The notes beneath the pieces were generated by a model. That model worked only from the letters and a program-made list of their open reading frames with translations. It ran no database searches and had not been told where the DNA came from. Shown one piece after another: positions 26,394-34,431 of a stretch of DNA of 64,000 nucleotides (positions within the stretch are counted from its first letter, which is position 1; every line of letters starts with the position of its first letter). Position numbers and translations under genes: made by a program. This stretch comes from Hymenobacter fodinae (GTDB lineage: Bacteria; Bacteroidota; Bacteroidia; Cytophagales; Hymenobacteraceae), in the NCBI RefSeq assembly GCF_004745825.1, contig NZ_SRLA01000002.1, forward strand, positions 868,001-932,000, in the 5' to 3' direction.

Positions 26394-29285
26394 CTACGCT
26401 GGGGCGTTGGCCGTGTCGCCAGCACGTAGCACCAAGTCAAGATTGCGCTCCGGGTCGGCTTTGTTATACATCACTGTGCCGCCGGGCTTAATTTTAAATT
26501 CTGTTTCCAGCAGACAGTTGTCCGCTTCATATTGCGCCTGTGTCAGCACCCCATTGGCGGCAAAAATACTGGCAATGGTAGCCTCATCCAGTCCCGTGTT
26601 AAAGTACGAGGCGCGCTCAAAAAATCCATTTAAGGCGTTGCCAGTAGCGGACGCGGCATTGATTTTACGCACTGCGCCGAAGGTAATACCGTCCTGAATA
26701 GAGCCAACAACCGATACCGGCGCGCCGCGTTTTACTTCGCCGTTGATATGCAGGCGCGTTTCGCTGCGCGTGCTGACAATGGCTGCCATAAAGGAAGTGC
26801 CCACTCCAAGTGAGGTATCAGACACCAAAAGGGACGAACCGGCCCCGAACGGCCCGCCCGATATTCGGCCATTATCCTGCGTGAACAGGCCAAACGCACC
26901 CTCGCCATTTACGCCGTTTACTATGGCCTTCGCAGCGAGCTGCTGATACTGATGCAGGCTCTTTAGCGTGAGGCGCACAATGAGAGTGAAATCTTGAAAG
27001 TTGTAGTCCTGCGAGTCCCGCATGATGATGTACGACCCGTCAACCTCTGCACTCTGCACCGTTGGATTAAGCGCAACACGCTGCGTATAGTTGGCGGCTA
27101 CATCGTTCGCCTGACTGTTGAGCGCGGCAAAGTAGCGGCTGGCCATAATGCCCGCCCCAGCTTCCGAGGGGTGTAGCAAATCACTGCTCAAGTCCGCTTG
27201 TGTTAGCCAGCTAGAAGCGTCGATGGTGCGCAGCCAGGGCAATGTATTTTTGAGGTTCAGCAGCGCACTGGTATAGTCGGCTAAGTTTTTATCCGGCCGG
27301 AATATGGGAGTCTTAATCCATACTTCTACCGAGCTATCCCATCCGTACACCAGTTGAGCCATGTCACTAGCTGCCGCTGCCGTTTGTGCCGCTGTGCCAT
27401 ACCCAATGCCCGCGTCGTTCGTGCCCAGATCAATTACATAGATGCGCCTTCCAGTACGGCCCTCAAATGCCTTTTTGATAAGCTGGAGATTCGCTTGTCG
27501 CAGCTCCGAAGTGCCAAGGGATTTGGTGAGTCCTCGCCAGCCGTAGCCCCCAGCGATTATATCGCAATTCATCATTTCTCGTAGGCGCGGAAGCCACCCC
27601 CGATCAACCCGAGGCGCGCCAGCCGATACGCTTATCGAGTCACCATCGACGTACACGGCACTAGCGGTTGCTACGTTCGCTGCGGGAGTAAAGCTGGCGT
27701 TGCTGCCCACTAGCTCTAAGAACGTGAAGCTCCCCCCAGTCAGCACGTCGCCCTCTTCGTAAGGGCGCTGGGCGCTCCCTTCAAACAAGCGCAGAACGTG
27801 CGTACCCAGGTCGGGCATGGGAACCGTATGCACCTTCACCAAGGCTCCGCCGTTGTCGAAGTAGGTCTTTTGCGCGCCGTTCACGGTTGCGTAGCCGGTG
27901 GAGGCTTGCGTAGAGCTGTCATTCTGCCGTACTACCTGAGTGATTTTTACCGCTGTTGCGCCGCTGATATTGAACGGCACAGAGGTAGCCAGCGCAGAGC
28001 GGCGGCGCAGATTGGGGGCGACTGCGCTATTATCCTGATCGTAGCTGTTTTGCGTGAAGTAAGTGCTAGAAAGCACCAAACTGGTTTGTGGTACATCAAC
28101 TGGCGCAGACGTGATCGTGATCGAGCGCACTGCGGAGATCTTCTGCGCTCCAGCGTCGTCCGTTACCGTGTCGGTGAGCAGATACGTTCCCGGCGTGACG
28201 GGTGTCCAGACGGTATTGTAAGTGGGCGTAGAAGCGGAGCCGATCGTCGAGACTTGCTGATCTGATTCCCTAGTGACCTTGACGGCGTGCTGATACGGCG
28301 CTTTGCCGCCGCTGGCCGTGTAGCCGAAGTTTACCGCTTTACCGGCGACGCTGGAGCTGGGCGGCTCCGACGAGACCTCGACGGACAGCGGCACGCTTGC
28401 GGCCTGCACGGTGATCGTGATCGTGGCCGTGCCGATCAGACCGGCCGCGTCGTAGGCGCGAGCTTGGAGCTGGAGCTGTCCGGCGACAGTAGGCGTGTAG
28501 GGGATCGAGTAGCTCGTCCCGTTCTTGGCGCCCTCGCCGATCAGCGTTCCGGCTCCAGTGTAGAACTCGACCTTCGTCACGGCGACGTCGTCCGTGGCCT
28601 GGGCCGTGAGCTGAAGGGCGACGTCCTTCTGAACCGTCGCGCCGGAGCTGGGCGAGAGGAAGGTCGCGACAGGAGCTGCGTTCGTTGGGGTGGGAGTGGG
28701 GTTCGTCACGACGGGCGTCGCTTCCGTGCTCAGATCGACGAGCAGCTGCCAAGTGCCGTTTACCTTGTGCCAGATCCGGTACGTTTTCGACGTGATCGAC
28801 TCGAAAGCATAATCGTCGTTCTGGCCTACTGTGTCGGCGGGCTTGGCCGTGACGCGCAGCCACTGGTCGCCGCGCTCGCCGTCGTCTCCATCCTCACCGT
28901 TGAGCGTCGCCAGGAACTGCGCAGCGGTTCCGACGTTGCCCTGATCGAGCCAGATCTGATACGCAGACTTGCCGTCCGCGCCTTTCGTGGGCAGCAGGAA
29001 GGCCCAGGATCCGGCTTTCTTCTGGTACAGATAACCGGTTTCCTTGTTCAGATACACGTCGGTATCTGCGCCGAGCGAGTTCGGGGGCACGATCGTACCC
29101 TGACGGAAGACGGGCTGATACGTGCTCGCGACGGGCGCGGGAGCCGTGCTGCTCTGCTGCCGCTCACGCTCCAGCGCGAGCAGCGCGTCGATCCGATCGC
29201 GGATCCGATTGCACTCGTCGGCGGTGAAGTAGCTTACCCCGTCTGTTTTGTCGGGAAAGCCCAATGCTGATAAATCGTACTGCAT
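26394..29285 (-). CDS. Tail fibre/receptor-binding protein with SGNH hydrolase domain
   Basis: A 963-residue protein from ATG 29285 (MQYDLSALGF). An N-terminal virion-attachment part contains the phage-fibre segment GADGKSAYQIWLDQGNVGTA and GEDGDDGERGDQW. Two or three Ig-like domains follow (~200-400). An SGNH/GDSL hydrolase domain at ~555-720 shows YVDGDSISV, a GTND block in YVIDLGTNDAG, and SSDLLHPSEAG for the Asp-x-x-His pair. The C-terminal ~220 residues form a LamG-like beta domain. SGNH domains on fibres usually deacetylate surface glycans. GATC sites are rare in the C-terminal two thirds, suggesting a swapped receptor-binding part. Confidence 0.75.
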   Translation of the reverse strand: MQYDLSALGFPDKTDGVSYFTADECNRIRDRIDALLALERERQQSSTAPAPVASTYQPVFRQGTIVPPNSLGADTDVYLNKETGYLYQKKAGSWAFLLPTKGADGKSAYQIWLDQGNVGTAAQFLATLNGEDGDDGERGDQWLRVTAKPADTVGQNDDYAFESITSKTYRIWHKVNGTWQLLVDLSTEATPVVTNPTPTPTNAAPVATFLSPSSGATVQKDVALQLTAQATDDVAVTKVEFYTGAGTLIGEGAKNGTSYSIPYTPTVAGQLQLQARAYDAAGLIGTATITITVQAASVPLSVEVSSEPPSSSVAGKAVNFGYTASGGKAPYQHAVKVTRESDQQVSTIGSASTPTYNTVWTPVTPGTYLLTDTVTDDAGAQKISAVRSITITSAPVDVPQTSLVLSSTYFTQNSYDQDNSAVAPNLRRRSALATSVPFNISGATAVKITQVVRQNDSSTQASTGYATVNGAQKTYFDNGGALVKVHTVPMPDLGTHVLRLFEGSAQRPYEEGDVLTGGSFTFLELVGSNASFTPAANVATASAVYVDGDSISVSAGAPRVDRGWLPRLREMMNCDIIAGGYGWRGLTKSLGTSELRQANLQLIKKAFEGRTGRRIYVIDLGTNDAGIGYGTAAQTAAAASDMAQLVYGWDSSVEVWIKTPIFRPDKNLADYTSALLNLKNTLPWLRTIDASSWLTQADLSSDLLHPSEAGAGIMASRYFAALNSQANDVAANYTQRVALNPTVQSAEVDGSYIIMRDSQDYNFQDFTLIVRLTLKSLHQYQQLAAKAIVNGVNGEGAFGLFTQDNGRISGGPFGAGSSLLVSDTSLGVGTSFMAAIVSTRSETRLHINGEVKRGAPVSVVGSIQDGITFGAVRKINAASATGNALNGFFERASYFNTGLDEATIASIFAANGVLTQAQYEADNCLLETEFKIKPGGTVMYNKADPERNLDLVLRAGDTANAPA

Positions 29286-29301
29286 TATGAAATAATTGGG
29301 G

Positions 29302-29766
29302 TTATTGGGCTGGAGAGTAGGGTTCGAACTGCGCGGCGACTGCATTCCGATCGAGATCGCTCATCACGTGCAGGCGCACTTCGTAGCGCCAGCCCGTCGC
29401 GAGCGAGTCGGACGCGTCGCCACCGAGCGAGAGCTTATTAGGCTTCTCGACGAGCACGATCACGCCCTCGTCCCGGATCTGCGCGATCAGCTCGTCGCCT
29501 ATGCGTTTGGTGAGCTGGAGCAGCTCGCGCTTCGTGGCCTTGCCGTGACGATCTTTCGTCAGGATCTGAAAAGCGAAGAGGTAGACGTCGGCGCTGGGAT
29601 TCAGCTCGTCGGCCTGCGTGTCTTCCTCGATAAAGAGCAGCGGCCAGAGGCTGGCCCCGTTCGGATCCGGATCGGAGACGCCGCTGCGCGATTCCTTGAT
29701 CGCTTTGTGACGCGTACCGAGATCGATCAGATAGTCGAGCGCGCCGGAGTAGTCGAGTGGTTGCAT
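29302..29766 (-). CDS. Tail terminator/completion-like protein
   Basis: A 154-residue protein starting at ATG 29766, immediately after late-promoter copy 6. A short alpha/beta protein (LWPLLFIEEDTQADELNPSADVYLFAFQILTKDRHGKATKRELLQLTKRIGDELIAQIRDEG) with the general pattern of small tail-completion proteins encoded near tail genes. No strong family match can be shown by eye. It begins the operon containing the fibre gene, 16 bp upstream of it. Confidence 0.45.
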   Translation of the reverse strand: MQPLDYSGALDYLIDLGTRHKAIKESRSGVSDPDPNGASLWPLLFIEEDTQADELNPSADVYLFAFQILTKDRHGKATKRELLQLTKRIGDELIAQIRDEGVIVLVEKPNKLSLGGDASDSLATGWRYEVRLHVMSDLDRNAVAAQFEPYSPAQ

Positions 29767-29774
29767 ACTCCCCT

Positions 29775-29801
29775 AAAAGGGAGCGCTGCGGATCTGTGAC
29801 A
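29775..29801 (-). promoter_or_regulatory. Late-promoter motif copy 6
   Basis: On the minus strand TGTCACA (29795-29801), 16 bp, TTTT (29775-29778), AGGGGAGT, then ATG 29766. It lies next to an array of 10-bp repeats (29803-29843). Confidence 0.75.
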
Positions 29802-29802
29802 A

Positions 29803-29843
29803 TGCGGAGCAGTGCGGAACGCTGCGGAACGTTGCGTTCCGCA
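29803..29843. repeat. Array of 10-bp TGCGGA repeats with inverted end
   Basis: TGCGGAGCAG, TGCGGAACGC and TGCGGAACGT follow head to tail from 29803, then TGCGTTCCGCA, which makes an inverted repeat with the third unit. The 10-bp period places each unit on nearly the same DNA face, right upstream of late-promoter copy 6. It looks like an operator or activator-binding array. Confidence 0.6.
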
Positions 29844-29844
29844 C

Positions 29845-29964
29845 GCTCCAGTTACATAACCGTCACATAAAAAAACGGCCACCAGAGCACGCGCTGCGTG
29901 TTTTTGGTGGCTCCAGTTACATAACCGTCACATAAGAAAAGGCCCGACGATTGCTCGACGGGCC
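29845..29964 (-). repeat. Two identical 26-bp elements, each following a terminator
   Basis: The same 26 bp occurs at 29845-29870 and 29910-29935. On the minus strand it contains TTATGTGAC-GG-TTATGTAAC. Each copy follows the T tract of a hairpin: GGCCCGTCGA.../TCGTCGGGCC (29941-29964) and a longer GCCACC hairpin (29877-29911). The region 29767-30061 has no gene and holds only these control elements and an AT-rich hairpin at ~29988-30012. Confidence 0.6.
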
Positions 29965-30061
29965 TAGGCAGTTTAAGGCAGTACAAATAATAAATAGTTT
30001 AATACTATTTATTGCTTTAGCGAAGCTCCCTCGCGGTGTATCTGCGCGGTATCCAGTACGC

Positions 30062-30772
30062 TTATAGCGTTCTTCTCACGGATCGTATCCACGTCCGTAG
30101 AAGCCAATTCTGCGACTTCCTGAAGTACGAGCTGGAGACCCCACTGCTGCGCGAAGTCTCGTCGAGGGTCTGGAGCAGCGCTGTCGCTTTCGGAAGCAGA
30201 TCCGAATACGTGCGGATACTGAAGGCGACAGCTGCTCCAGTACGCAAAAAATCCGCAATGATCGGATAGGCGACGCTGAAGGCCAGCGATCGGAAGCGCT
30301 CGGCGAGCTGCTCGACGAGTTCCGGCGTCTGCGCAGCTCCAGCGGGAGCGTAGAGCACCGCGATCAGGGCGGGAGCAGATTGGATCGGATCCTGCGCGTG
30401 CTCGGCGATAAAGTCCGACAGCGCCTCGAACTGGCCGGCGTTGATCCTGCGGAGATTGCTGGAGCCGGAGCCGCCGACGTGGCGATACGTTACGCCGTCA
30501 TGCTCGAACTCGTCGAGCTTCTTTTCTTCCGGAAGCGTCGAGCGAAACCAGTCGAGCGCTTGCCAAAGCGGAACGCAGAGCGAGACGTCGGAGCGCAGCA
30601 GCTCTTCGTCGATCCCTGTCAGCAGGGCTAGGACGGCGGGAGTGGTGCGCTGCTCGCTCTTCGTCGCTTCGTAGGCCAGGAACGTCGAGAGCGGCACTTC
30701 TGACCAGTTGCGCGGGAGCTTGCCCGTCGCGACGGCCTTGCCGTCAGAATCACGAAGGATTATATTTCTCAT
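30062..30772 (-). CDS. Phage protein, tail-assembly-chaperone-like
   Basis: A 236-residue protein. The start LPRNWSEVPLSTFLAYEATKSE...TPAVLALLTGIDEELLRSDVSLCVPLWQALDWF is like proteins in other phages that begin with a P-x-x-W-x-E-(V/L) phrase and contain a LLTGID segment. Those are annotated as tail assembly chaperones or as unknown. The C-terminal half is helical. Its first codons overlap the 59-residue gene upstream. Assignment weak. Confidence 0.4.
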   Translation of the reverse strand: MRNIILRDSDGKAVATGKLPRNWSEVPLSTFLAYEATKSEQRTTPAVLALLTGIDEELLRSDVSLCVPLWQALDWFRSTLPEEKKLDEFEHDGVTYRHVGGSGSSNLRRINAGQFEALSDFIAEHAQDPIQSAPALIAVLYAPAGAAQTPELVEQLAERFRSLAFSVAYPIIADFLRTGAAVAFSIRTYSDLLPKATALLQTLDETSRSSGVSSSYFRKSQNWLLRTWIRSVRRTL

Positions 30773-30929
30773 CCTTTCCTAGAATTTTGATCTCCTGAAC
30801 TGGAGCAGTGAGTTCTCGACGAAGATCCTTCGCGAGCTGCGTCACTTCTCGCGAAGTGAGTCCGACGAGCTGATTCGAATCGACCCAGACAGCTTGTCCG
30901 TTCGTTCCGATAATAACACAAGCGGCCAT
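30750..30929 (-). CDS. Short conserved-looking phage protein (59 residues)
   Basis: An uninterrupted frame from ATG 30929 to TGA at 30750, beginning MAACVIIGTNGQAVWVDSNQ and ending ILGKDEKYNPS. It fills the gap between 30772 and 30931, starts 1 bp after the upstream stop and overlaps the next gene by 23 nt, the packing seen throughout this operon. The SREVTQLAKDLRRELTAPVQEIKIL segment looks like a real amphipathic helix and strand. Unknown function. Confidence 0.6.
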   Translation of the reverse strand: MAACVIIGTNGQAVWVDSNQLVGLTSREVTQLAKDLRRELTAPVQEIKILGKDEKYNPS

Positions 30930-30930
30930 T

Positions 30931-31125
30931 TTAAACCGGTTTTGGGGTGTGAATGATTTCCAGGGAGATCAGCAGCTCCGCGCCGAAGCTGACGATCTTA
31001 CGAATAATCCGGACGATCTTCTGATCGGGCTGATCCTGGTAGAAGCTGCGGATCATTTGTCGGAAGGACTCGCGCAGCTCGAACTCCTGGCAGTGACTCG
31101 CGATCGTGTACGTGTGCTGAGGCAT
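30931..31125 (-). CDS. Small phage protein of unknown function
   Basis: A 64-residue protein from ATG 31125 (MPQHTYTIASHCQEFELRE). This start is chosen because the upstream part of the frame is only a shadow of the overlapping gene. Strand-helix-strand appearance (RESFRQMIRSFY ... IVRIIRKIVSFGAELLISLEII). It lies 2 bp after the preceding stop. Confidence 0.6.
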   Translation of the reverse strand: MPQHTYTIASHCQEFELRESFRQMIRSFYQDQPDQKIVRIIRKIVSFGAELLISLEIIHTPKPV

Positions 31126-31127
31126 CG

Positions 31128-31469
31128 CTAATTGACGGACGGGAGCTGCATTAGGATCCCGACCTCTTCGTGCGTCTGCGCGAGAAAGGCTTCGTAGGGC
31201 TGGAGATACTTCACGACGCCCCCGATCCCGTCCTGCTCGAAGGCCTTGCGCAGTCGGCGCAAGTGGTTCACCGTCTCGACCTTCGATCCGACGTAATACA
31301 GCCGATTGTCTTCGATCGGCTCGCCCAGCGGGCCGACGAGATCGGGTCGCTGCTGCTTCAGCAGCCAACCGGCGATAGGGGCCAGATTCGAAGATTCAGG
31401 AATAGGAAGCCGATCTGCGAACTGCTTCAGTGCTTTGTCCATGTCGGACGTAAGTAGATGCTTTGCCAT
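31128..31469 (-). CDS. Phage protein of unknown function downstream of terminase
   Basis: A 113-residue protein from ATG 31469 (MAKHLLTSDMDKALKQFAD). An upstream in-frame start is possible but lies in an AT-rich region probably holding the promoter. Mostly helical (SKVETVNHLRRLRKAFEQDGIGGVVKYLQPYEAFLA). First gene after the 78-bp gap behind the large terminase. No family recognised. Confidence 0.55.
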   Translation of the reverse strand: MAKHLLTSDMDKALKQFADRLPIPESSNLAPIAGWLLKQQRPDLVGPLGEPIEDNRLYYVGSKVETVNHLRRLRKAFEQDGIGGVVKYLQPYEAFLAQTHEEVGILMQLPSVN

Positions 31470-31547
31470 AGTGCTAAATAGTGGGCTGAAGGTACCAAGG
31501 GAATCCAATTTTATTAGGTTCACTTACTAAATTATTAAGCCGAGTTA

Positions 31548-32903
31548 TCAGCTGAAGGCGAAGCCGCTGCTCGCGGGCTGATAGTCGAAGTAACTGCGCA
31601 TCATAAAGCCGTCCCAATAGTCCGGCGAGCAGCCGAGCGCGGCCTTCATCATGTCTTTCGTGACGACGCGCTGCTTCGCGTCAGAGTCCGGATTCAAGCT
31701 CTTCACTTGCTCCGCTTCCTTACTGAACTGTTCCCGCTGCTCTGACGACAGGCCAGCGCCGCCGAGATAGACTTCGCCCTGCATCACTTTCCGCGCTGCG
31801 TAGTAGCTCATCTGATCCTTCAGGCTCGCGAAGTTCTCCGGACGCTTCAGCTCGTCGTAAGGCGTGCCGGGAGCTGGAGTCGGATTCGGGAGCGCTCTGG
31901 AGTTGTTGATGAATCCCTTCGCGCCGGGAAGCTGATCGAGCACGCCCCCGCCGACGCCGTCCTCGTCGATCACCACGTGACTCATTGGTACCATGTGCGC
32001 AGCGGCCAGCTCCCGAATCTTGGCCGCGACTACGTGCGTCAGCTGCTTTTCCAGGACGACGAGCGCGAGCAGTCGCCAGCCAGTCCAAACCCAAATAGTC
32101 GTTTTATCGACGCCCTTCCGCGCAATGTCGGCGCTGATATAGCGAGCGCCAGGCAGGACGAAGCTATTCGAGAACGTGTCGGAGATCGCGTCGAACGTCA
32201 TCAGCGCGGCCGGATCGTTGTCGTACTCCCAATTGCCATTCATCAGACGATCGCGACTCTCCGGATCCAATTCGAGCAGCGTCTTCATGTAAGACGAGTC
32301 GATATGCGGATTATCGGAATAGAGCGACTGAATAAAGGCTTTGTGGGCTTCGAGCTTACCCTCGCGCTGCTTCTGGTAGAAGTAAGAATATACCCAGCCC
32401 TTCGACGGGTTGCAGCTCCCGACGATCTTCGGCTTCAGCTTGAACTCGTCGAGCTTGTAGCGGATCCGGCTCTTCATCACTTGCCACGCCTTTTGTCGGA
32501 TCTGCGGGATCTCATCGACGAAGCCTCCAGAGTACTCGATCGAGCCTAAGTAGTCATAATCCTTATCTGAGGGCACCCAGGGCAAGCCCTGAAGGTAGAT
32601 CGTCGAGCCGTTGCTGACGTCGATCCGACCGGCCTGCTCCTTATAGCTGAAGCGACTCCGAACGCCTTGGAGCTTCATCACGTCGAAGAACGTCTGAAGC
32701 GTCGAAGTCTTCAGCAGCTTCAGCTCTTCGCGGGCCAGGAACCAGCGGGAGCCGGGATACTTCAGCGCCGACTTCCCGACCCAATACGTTCCGATCGCAG
32801 ACTTCCCGCCGCCAGCGCCGCCCCCGAAAAGGATCTCGCTCACGTCGTTCGTGCTGCTCTCGATCACGTCGAGCGCCTTAGTCTGCTTTCTCGTCAGCTT
32901 CAT
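31548..32903 (-). CDS. Terminase large subunit
   Basis: The 451-residue packaging motor ATPase and nuclease. Walker A is FGGGAGGGKS near residue 27-36. The adenine-motif region follows (YPGSRWFLAREELKLLKTS). A Walker B-like stretch is GGFVDEIPQ (~130). The RNase H-like nuclease part contains YISADIARKGVDKTTIWVW and HVVIDEDGVGGGVLDQLPG with the acidic residues. Full length. Its start overlaps the small subunit gene by 26 nt. Confidence 0.9.
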   Translation of the reverse strand: MKLTRKQTKALDVIESSTNDVSEILFGGGAGGGKSAIGTYWVGKSALKYPGSRWFLAREELKLLKTSTLQTFFDVMKLQGVRSRFSYKEQAGRIDVSNGSTIYLQGLPWVPSDKDYDYLGSIEYSGGFVDEIPQIRQKAWQVMKSRIRYKLDEFKLKPKIVGSCNPSKGWVYSYFYQKQREGKLEAHKAFIQSLYSDNPHIDSSYMKTLLELDPESRDRLMNGNWEYDNDPAALMTFDAISDTFSNSFVLPGARYISADIARKGVDKTTIWVWTGWRLLALVVLEKQLTHVVAAKIRELAAAHMVPMSHVVIDEDGVGGGVLDQLPGAKGFINNSRALPNPTPAPGTPYDELKRPENFASLKDQMSYYAARKVMQGEVYLGGAGLSSEQREQFSKEAEQVKSLNPDSDAKQRVVTKDMMKAALGCSPDYWDGFMMRSYFDYQPASSGFAFS

Positions 32904-33336
32904 ACGTGCGTGTCTCTTCCCACGTGATCGGGGCGTCGGAGTGCTCGATCTCCTGCTTATCCTTCCAATTGTCCGGATCGGTGTTCTTCAGCGTGAATAT
33001 GATCGCGGCCGCGTTGGGCATGAAGACGCGCTGCGTCACTTTTCGACCTTTGATCTTCGGCTTTCCCTGTCCGTTATCGACGTACTCGACGACGCTTTCC
33101 TCGACCGTGTAAACATCGAGCAGCTTCGCGAGTCCGCTGCGGGCCATGCCCTTGAAGGCTTCGAGCCGAGCGTCTTGCGCGTTTTTTATCGACTCCGAAA
33201 ACTCCGATTTATCTGTCTTCCATTTGTAATAAGTCGATTCGGCGATCCCGACCTGCTTGCAGATATCGGCGATCTTATAGTCTCCAGACGCGAACAGGGA
33301 GACGATCTGCTCGGCTTTCTTCTTATCGTATTTCAT
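32878..33336 (-). CDS. Terminase small subunit
   Basis: A 152-residue DNA-recognition subunit starting at ATG 33336 (MKYDKKKAEQIV). The N-terminal helix-turn-helix (ASGDYKIADICKQVGIAESTYYKWKTDK, residues ~16-43) is typical. The C-terminal part with IIFTLKNTDPDNWKDKQEIEH is characteristic of phage small terminases. It overlaps the large subunit start and is preceded by late-promoter copy 7. Confidence 0.88.
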   Translation of the reverse strand: MKYDKKKAEQIVSLFASGDYKIADICKQVGIAESTYYKWKTDKSEFSESIKNAQDARLEAFKGMARSGLAKLLDVYTVEESVVEYVDNGQGKPKIKGRKVTQRVFMPNAAAIIFTLKNTDPDNWKDKQEIEHSDAPITWEETRTYEADEKAD

Positions 33337-33344
33337 ACACACAC

Positions 33345-33382
33345 AAAAGGGGGCGGAGCCGTTCTGTGACAGGCTTCGCCCC
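33345..33382 (-). promoter_or_regulatory. Late-promoter motif copy 7 inside a terminator hairpin
   Basis: On the minus strand TGTCACA (33365-33371), 16 bp, TTTT (33345-33348), GTGTGTGT, ATG 33336. TGTCACA sits in the loop of GGGGGCG-AAGCC / GGCT-CCGCCCCC followed by TTTT, so one sequence can act both as terminator of the methyltransferase cluster and as promoter of terminase. Confidence 0.7.
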
Positions 33383-33426
33383 CTCTTCGCTTCGCGCTTC
33401 GTTCTGGCAGCTGCTCGGTTATTGTA

Positions 33427-34431
33427 TTACAACTTGCTCAGGATCTTCTCGGCTATTGTCCTGGCGATCGCCTCCATCATCAGCGGCGGCACTGCGCGCC
33501 CGATTCCTTCGCTCTGTCGGGCTTTGTCGCCTATCGTGATATACGAGTCGGGAAACGACTGGAGTCGCTTCAGCTCCGCGATATACAGCGTCCGCGGCTC
33601 GCTCCAGTGGCCCAGGTCGCCGCCGCTGGCCGCCGTCACCGTGTTACTAGGCCGCTTCGGGTGCAGCCGCTTCCGACTGAAGCTCGACGCCTTCCCGCCT
33701 AGGCGTTGGGACCCTTGCTCGAATCCTTCGCCCGGGCGCGTCGCACTCCAGAGCCGACGCCACCCGTCCGACGTCGTCACGTCTTCCGACAGATCGATCG
33801 GGGCACCGCGCAGCGCTTCCTCACACGTGACGATCTTCGGCTTCCCGTCCAACGTGGGGAAGACTGGCTCGCGCTGGAGATCCTTCCGCACGCCGACGAA
33901 CATCACGCGCTCGCGAGCCTGCGGAACGCCGTAATTCGCGGCATTCATCAGCTTGGCGCTCACTCGATAGCCTGCCTTCTCGAAATAGTCTAGGAACGTG
34001 TTAAAGTGCCCTTTGCTGGCTCCCTTAATCAGCCCCGACACATTCTCGGCGACGAAGACTCGCGGCTGCATCACTTGGAGAAAGCGGATATACTCGAAAA
34101 AAAGATCGTCCGTCCGCTGCACCTGGTTGCCGTACTGCTTGACCTTACCCCAGCCCTTCGCGACGAGTCCGTTCGTGGAGAAGCTGGAGCAGGGCGGACT
34201 CCCGTCGAGAATATCCAGCTCGCCGGGCCTGAGGCCTACTTCGCGCAGGATCTTCAGCGGATCCAGCTCCCGGATATTTTTCTCGAAGACGCGCGTCGTC
34301 GGGTGGTTCAGGCGATACGTCGCCGCCTGATAGTCGAGAAACTCGACGCTGGCGAGCACCTGAAGCCCGGCCTGCTTATAGCCCTGACTGCTCCCGCCGA
34401 TCCCGCTAAACGTGGAAATTACTTTATACAT
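33427..34431 (-). CDS. DNA cytosine-5 methyltransferase family enzyme with Arg in motif X; candidate carboxymethyltransferase
   Basis: A 334-residue enzyme from ATG 34431; GTG 34437 would add two residues. The C5-MTase motifs are complete: I (STFSGIGGSSQGYKQAG), IV with the catalytic Cys (GSPPCSSFS), VI (AENVSG), VIII (QARERVMFVG), a target-recognition region, IX (RLQSFPDSY) and X. In motif X the expected GN(A/S)VPP reads GRAVPP, with Arg312 encoded by CGC at 33496-33498. This position faces the SAM methyl group. Replacing Asn by a basic residue in M.MpeI was reported to allow carboxy-SAM as donor. Next to a CmoA homologue, 5-carboxymethylcytosine formation is a plausible role. Ordinary methylation remains possible. 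Confidence 0.85.
   Translation of the reverse strand: MYKVISTFSGIGGSSQGYKQAGLQVLASVEFLDYQAATYRLNHPTTRVFEKNIRELDPLKILREVGLRPGELDILDGSPPCSSFSTNGLVAKGWGKVKQYGNQVQRTDDLFFEYIRFLQVMQPRVFVAENVSGLIKGASKGHFNTFLDYFEKAGYRVSAKLMNAANYGVPQARERVMFVGVRKDLQREPVFPTLDGKPKIVTCEEALRGAPIDLSEDVTTSDGWRRLWSATRPGEGFEQGSQRLGGKASSFSRKRLHPKRPSNTVTAASGGDLGHWSEPRTLYIAELKRLQSFPDSYITIGDKARQSEGIGRAVPPLMMEAIARTIAEKILSKL

Noticed and set aside
27798..29270. Long plus-strand frames opposite the tail fibre gene, and similar long frames opposite the tail-tip genes
   Set aside because: GC-rich antisense frames mirroring real genes; no domains and no start context.
33427..34431. Restriction-modification system
   Set aside because: No restriction endonuclease gene is adjacent; the neighbours are CmoA-like and ParB-like genes and terminase.
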